Source: Acidobacteriota bacterium (GTDB lineage Bacteria > Acidobacteriota > UBA890). From it: a DNA stretch of 10,885 bases. The position numbers were made by a program, and so were the translations under genes. Under the pieces are notes generated by a model, which saw only the letters and a program-made list of their open reading frames with translations, did no database searches and was not told the origin of the DNA. Shown here in pieces: positions 8,223 to 10,885 of the stretch. Position 1 is the first letter of the stretch. Each line of letters opens with the position of its first letter. The stretch is from assembly GCA_022563115.1 (NCBI GenBank), contig JADFNY010000085.1:1-10885 (forward strand), read 5' to 3'.

Positions 8223-8238
8223 GAGCCCTTACCAGCTC
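8196..8238. terminator. Possible bidirectional terminator across convergent stops
   Basis: GAGCTGGT (8196-8203) and ACCAGCTC (8231-8238) are perfect inverted repeats flanking both stop codons of the converging genes. Directly inside the left arm is a small stem, CGGC (8204-8207) with GCCG (8212-8215). The gap between the genes is only 6 bases, so a shared terminator has to lie in coding sequence. No T tract is present on either strand, and the 27-base loop is long, so confidence is low. Confidence 0.3.
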
Positions 8239-10619
8239 TCTTCGTCGACCTCGGCGAGCACCGCGTTGCGCGGGTTGAAGATCACATCCTCGATAATGAA
8301 ACCATCCGGCAGATTGAAGGTGAACTCCTCATAGGGCTTGTCGACCAGCACCTTGACGACCACGAACCGGTCGTCGCCAACGTCGAGGCGCACCGGGACG
8401 ATCATCCGGAACGGCACGTCGGGCTTGACGCTCTGGCGGACGCGGATCCTGAGTTGGCTCTGCCCGTCGACCAGCGTCTCGACCTTCCAGGCGAAGCGGT
8501 ACGTCGGCACCGCGGTGCCGTAGACCCACTGGTCGAAAAACCACCCCATGTCCTCACCGATGTGCTTCTCGACGATGGCGCGGAAGCTCTCGGTGGTGGC
8601 CTCGCCGCCAAGATGGGTGGCGACGAAGTCGCGCATCATGACGCGGAACGGCTCGTCGGACCCGGTCGTCCAGTCGTACATCGCCATCCGCAACATGTGA
8701 AGGATGTAGGCGCCCTTTTCGTAGGCGAGCATCTGGTAGTCAACCGGGGTCTCGCTCGACGACAGCCGGTAGCCGAGCGTGATCGGGCCCGACCAGGTGC
8801 CCTCGGACCTACGCTGCATCACCCCGGCGGGCATGCCGAAACGGCGAAATCCGGCGTTGCCGCGCTTGAAGACGTCGTTGCGCCAAGCCGCGGTCATCTT
8901 GTCCAACACCCGCAGGTCGTCCTCGTAGGCGGTCACGTACAGCGCCCCGGAGTACTCGGCGAACCCTTCGGAGATCCACTGATCGCGGTAGCTCTTCCAG
9001 CCGACCATGTGTCCCCACCACTGGTGTGCCACCTCGTGGGCGCGGAACGCCGTCATGTTGTCGGATTGGTCACCGAAGGAGCTCGCCGCTAGGTGCAACA
9101 GGCCCGGAAAGCCCTGGCCGTGGTTGCCCGGGATCCGCGTGGCCGACATGTAGGAAAACGGGTAGTCGCCGAACATCTCCGAGAACAACCGCAGGCTGTT
9201 GCCGATGTCGATGCCGACATTGCCAAGCGCGTCGCCGCCGAATCCGGTTGCGAAGCCGAACACCATGATCGGCGGCACTCCCTCGATCTCGACCTCGCGC
9301 GCCTCCATCGAGCCGTAGTTGTACGACACGAGGGCCACCGGCAGCTGCTGCTCGAACCGAACCACGCGCTTGTCACCGACCACCTCGTCAGCAACCTTCA
9401 CCCCGGAGGCGAAGACCTTGTCGCCGTCGTCGACGCGGAAGGTCATGTCGAAGGTGGCCCGTTGCAGGTAACCAATCCCCGGGTACCAGAAGGTCGATGC
9501 CTTTAGGTATTCGCCGCCGCCCAGCAACGTGTCGACGAGCTCGCCGTCATACTCGAAGGTCACGGTCGTCGCCGTTGCCGCGGCCAGCTCGCGGTCGAAA
9601 AACACTGACACGGCACGTTCGAACAGATCGTCCTTGGCCTCCTCTTGGACAAAAAACAGCGGCTGCCCGTCGGCGTCGAACACCTCCTGCATCTCGACCA
9701 GCGGATGAACCTCGAAACGCAGGACCCGTGTCGCGACCCGCGGCACCAACTCGAGCTCGGCCCTCGCCGCTTCGACGTTGCCGCCGTCGAGCGTCATCTC
9801 CAACGAGTAGTGGATCGGCTTCGCGACGGGGTCCTCGACGGCCCCGAATCCTCCCCACTGGTCGAATCTCTTGAAGCGCGTCCAGCCGCGCAAGCGGAAC
9901 AGGTCCGACGCCATTGGATCCTGTTCGAAGTGCAGCGGACCATCGTCGCGGGTCTCGATCCAGGCGGAGAAGAAGCCGTTCCGGCCGCCGGCAAGGTCAA
10001 TGAGGATACGGGACTCGAGGTTGACGAGCTCTTCCTCGATGAAGTGCTTGCGGATGTCGTCGTGGAGATCCTCGGCGTCGTCGACGTACCGGAGGTCGTT
10101 AGCACCGAGAGGAAGGGCGCTCGGCGGACCGCTGTCTGCAACATCGGCGGTGGCCTGGGCGTCAGCACCGACGCGTGTGCGTGAAGCCGTCCTGCCGACG
10201 AATGCGGCGGTCGCGTCGGTAAACCGAAGATAGATGCGATCGAACGCCTGGGTAAGCGACTCCTCGTCGGTGAATTTTACCAGCTGGTCGCGCTCGACCC
10301 CGGAAGGCGGGTCGTAGAAAACGCGCCCCTCACCGATGAACACCGCCCCGGTCACCCGGCCGCCGACCGGCTCGAACGGCAGCCAAACCCCATCGTCGAG
10401 CAAGAACGTCGCCGGGCCGCGACTGAACTTGACGCCGGTGATCCGCAGGGCCGCGGTCGTGTCGACGCCGATGTCGCGCAAGGCTGCGTACATGGAGGCC
10501 GCATCAGAGGCCGCATCGGCCGCCACCTGGGCCGCCGGAGTCGCCGGGTCTTGGGAAACCTCGACCTGCGGTCTCGTGACCGTCAGCAGCGCCGCCAGCA
10601 ACACGAGTACCGCTCGCAT
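8229..10619 (-). CDS. M1 family (gluzincin) zinc metallopeptidase, exported
   Basis: This protein has 796 residues, with ATG at 10617-10619 and stop TAA. A weak GGAG lies three bases before the start. The N-terminus (MRAVLVLLAALLTVT) is a short signal peptide, so the enzyme probably acts in the periplasm or outside. Zinc site: HEVAH at residues 528-532, followed after the expected 18 residues by the third ligand E551 in WISEGFAEY. E529 is the catalytic base. The catalytic tyrosine is Y633 in AYEKGAYILHML, the usual M1 position. The exopeptidase GxMEN motif is not in canonical form; the equivalent stretch reads GNHGQGFPGLLHL, so a classical aminopeptidase activity should not be assumed. The N-terminal half (about 25-400) is beta-rich and diverged from standard M1 domains. 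The gene lies 30 bases downstream of a CreD-like gene on the same strand and is probably co-transcribed with it. The family call is secure; the substrate is unknown. Confidence 0.93.
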   Translation of the reverse strand: MRAVLVLLAALLTVTRPQVEVSQDPATPAAQVAADAASDAASMYAALRDIGVDTTAALRITGVKFSRGPATFLLDDGVWLPFEPVGGRVTGAVFIGEGRVFYDPPSGVERDQLVKFTDEESLTQAFDRIYLRFTDATAAFVGRTASRTRVGADAQATADVADSGPPSALPLGANDLRYVDDAEDLHDDIRKHFIEEELVNLESRILIDLAGGRNGFFSAWIETRDDGPLHFEQDPMASDLFRLRGWTRFKRFDQWGGFGAVEDPVAKPIHYSLEMTLDGGNVEAARAELELVPRVATRVLRFEVHPLVEMQEVFDADGQPLFFVQEEAKDDLFERAVSVFFDRELAAATATTVTFEYDGELVDTLLGGGEYLKASTFWYPGIGYLQRATFDMTFRVDDGDKVFASGVKVADEVVGDKRVVRFEQQLPVALVSYNYGSMEAREVEIEGVPPIMVFGFATGFGGDALGNVGIDIGNSLRLFSEMFGDYPFSYMSATRIPGNHGQGFPGLLHLAASSFGDQSDNMTAFRAHEVAHQWWGHMVGWKSYRDQWISEGFAEYSGALYVTAYEDDLRVLDKMTAAWRNDVFKRGNAGFRRFGMPAGVMQRRSEGTWSGPITLGYRLSSSETPVDYQMLAYEKGAYILHMLRMAMYDWTTGSDEPFRVMMRDFVATHLGGEATTESFRAIVEKHIGEDMGWFFDQWVYGTAVPTYRFAWKVETLVDGQSQLRIRVRQSVKPDVPFRMIVPVRLDVGDDRFVVVKVLVDKPYEEFTFNLPDGFIIEDVIFNPRNAVLAEVDEESW

Positions 10620-10649
10620 GGTCTCCAGTGTGGGGTCTTCCCGCGCCCG

Positions 10650-10885
10650 TCACAAGGCCCCGCCACCGAAAGCCTTTTCCCAGTCCACCTTCGCGGTGAG
10701 CTGCATGAGGGCGAACAGGGTCACCACCGCCCCCACCGTGATCGTCAGGCCGGTGAACCTCTGGAAAAAGAACGCGTAGTTGAACAGCACCAGGTAGACG
10801 AGCTGCGCCGGCCCGGCTTGGGTGAGAGCGAAGCGCGTGTCGCCGACGACCCTCAGGTACGAGACCACCAGGAACATGCTGACTG
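10650..10885 (-). CDS. CreD-like inner-membrane protein, C-terminal part
   Basis: The frame is open to the right edge, so only the last 77 residues are visible; the ATG at 10875-10877 is internal or unprovable as a start. Two hydrophobic segments can be seen (AQLVYLVLFNYAFFF and LTITVGAVVTLFALMQL), then TAKVDWEKAF and a short tail ending in TGA. The pattern of a helix ending in xxxQ, then a short loop, a GxxxLFAL helix and a K/R-V-D-W near the end fits the C-terminus of CreD, an inner-membrane protein linked to envelope stress in Enterobacteria. The match rests on pattern memory from a partial protein, so another polytopic membrane protein is possible. The peptidase gene begins 30 bases downstream in the same frame, but its own start and signal peptide mark it as separate. 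Confidence 0.55.
   Translation of the reverse strand, partial: VSMFLVVSYLRVVGDTRFALTQAGPAQLVYLVLFNYAFFFQRFTGLTITVGAVVTLFALMQLTAKVDWEKAFGGGAL

Noticed and set aside
10620..10652. TGA ending the CreD-like gene as a second selenocysteine codon, since the peptidase frame follows in phase after 10 codons
   Set aside because: The CreD family normally ends soon after the VDW motif, the peptidase has its own ATG and signal peptide, and the sequence after this TGA offers only a 3-bp stem whose loop does not begin with G.

Overview
The window is high-GC bacterial DNA, densely coding, with no stretch over about 150 bases lacking a gene. It holds five protein genes. Three lie side by side and are exported, calcium-loop beta-propeller proteins of the CRTAC1 type (FG-GAP/VCBS repeats followed by an ASPIC/UnbV domain). 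The other two form a probable operon of a CreD-like membrane protein and an M1 metallopeptidase. Strong GC at third codon positions, the run of CRTAC1 paralogues, a TPR-CRTAC1 fusion and a TlpA fusion suggest Acidobacteriota or a similar lineage. That is an inference from gene content; no rRNA or other marker gene is present. No tRNA, CRISPR array, insertion sequence or phage gene was seen.

Layout from left to right: (1) 1-1622 (+), a CRTAC1 protein that enters from the left edge without its N-terminus. (2) 1640-5101 (-), an 1153-residue protein with an export signal, TPR helices, a seven-motif propeller, an UnbV domain and a C-terminal extension of about 480 residues. It converges on gene 1 across 17 bases. 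(3) A divergent intergenic region of 142 bases (5102-5243) with a perfect 11-bp dyad and a plausible extended -10 box. (4) 5244-8222 (+), a third CRTAC1 protein carrying an NTF2-like N-terminal region and a C-terminal TlpA/thioredoxin domain with a CIPC motif. (5) 8229-10619 (-), an M1 metallopeptidase converging on gene 4 across 6 bases. (6) 10650-10885 (-), the C-terminal end of a CreD-like membrane protein, upstream of the peptidase on the same strand.

The most interesting point is gene 4. Its reading frame is broken by one TGA (7050-7052), and the same frame continues without shift or loss of coding character to 8222. The TGA falls between the sixth and seventh calcium-loop motifs. Both neighbouring CRTAC1 proteins also have seven motifs in the visible sequence, so a real stop would leave an unclosed propeller and would cut off the UnbV and TlpA domains. 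Directly after the TGA is a stable hairpin with a GUC apical loop 18 nt downstream, which fits the general description of a bacterial SECIS element. TGA is used as an ordinary stop in the CreD-like gene here, so wholesale reassignment of TGA is unlikely. My reading is a selenoprotein: an exported propeller with a selenocysteine, fused to its own thioredoxin-like domain. The mature protein has no cysteines other than the CIPC pair. A nonsense mutation or a base error remains possible.
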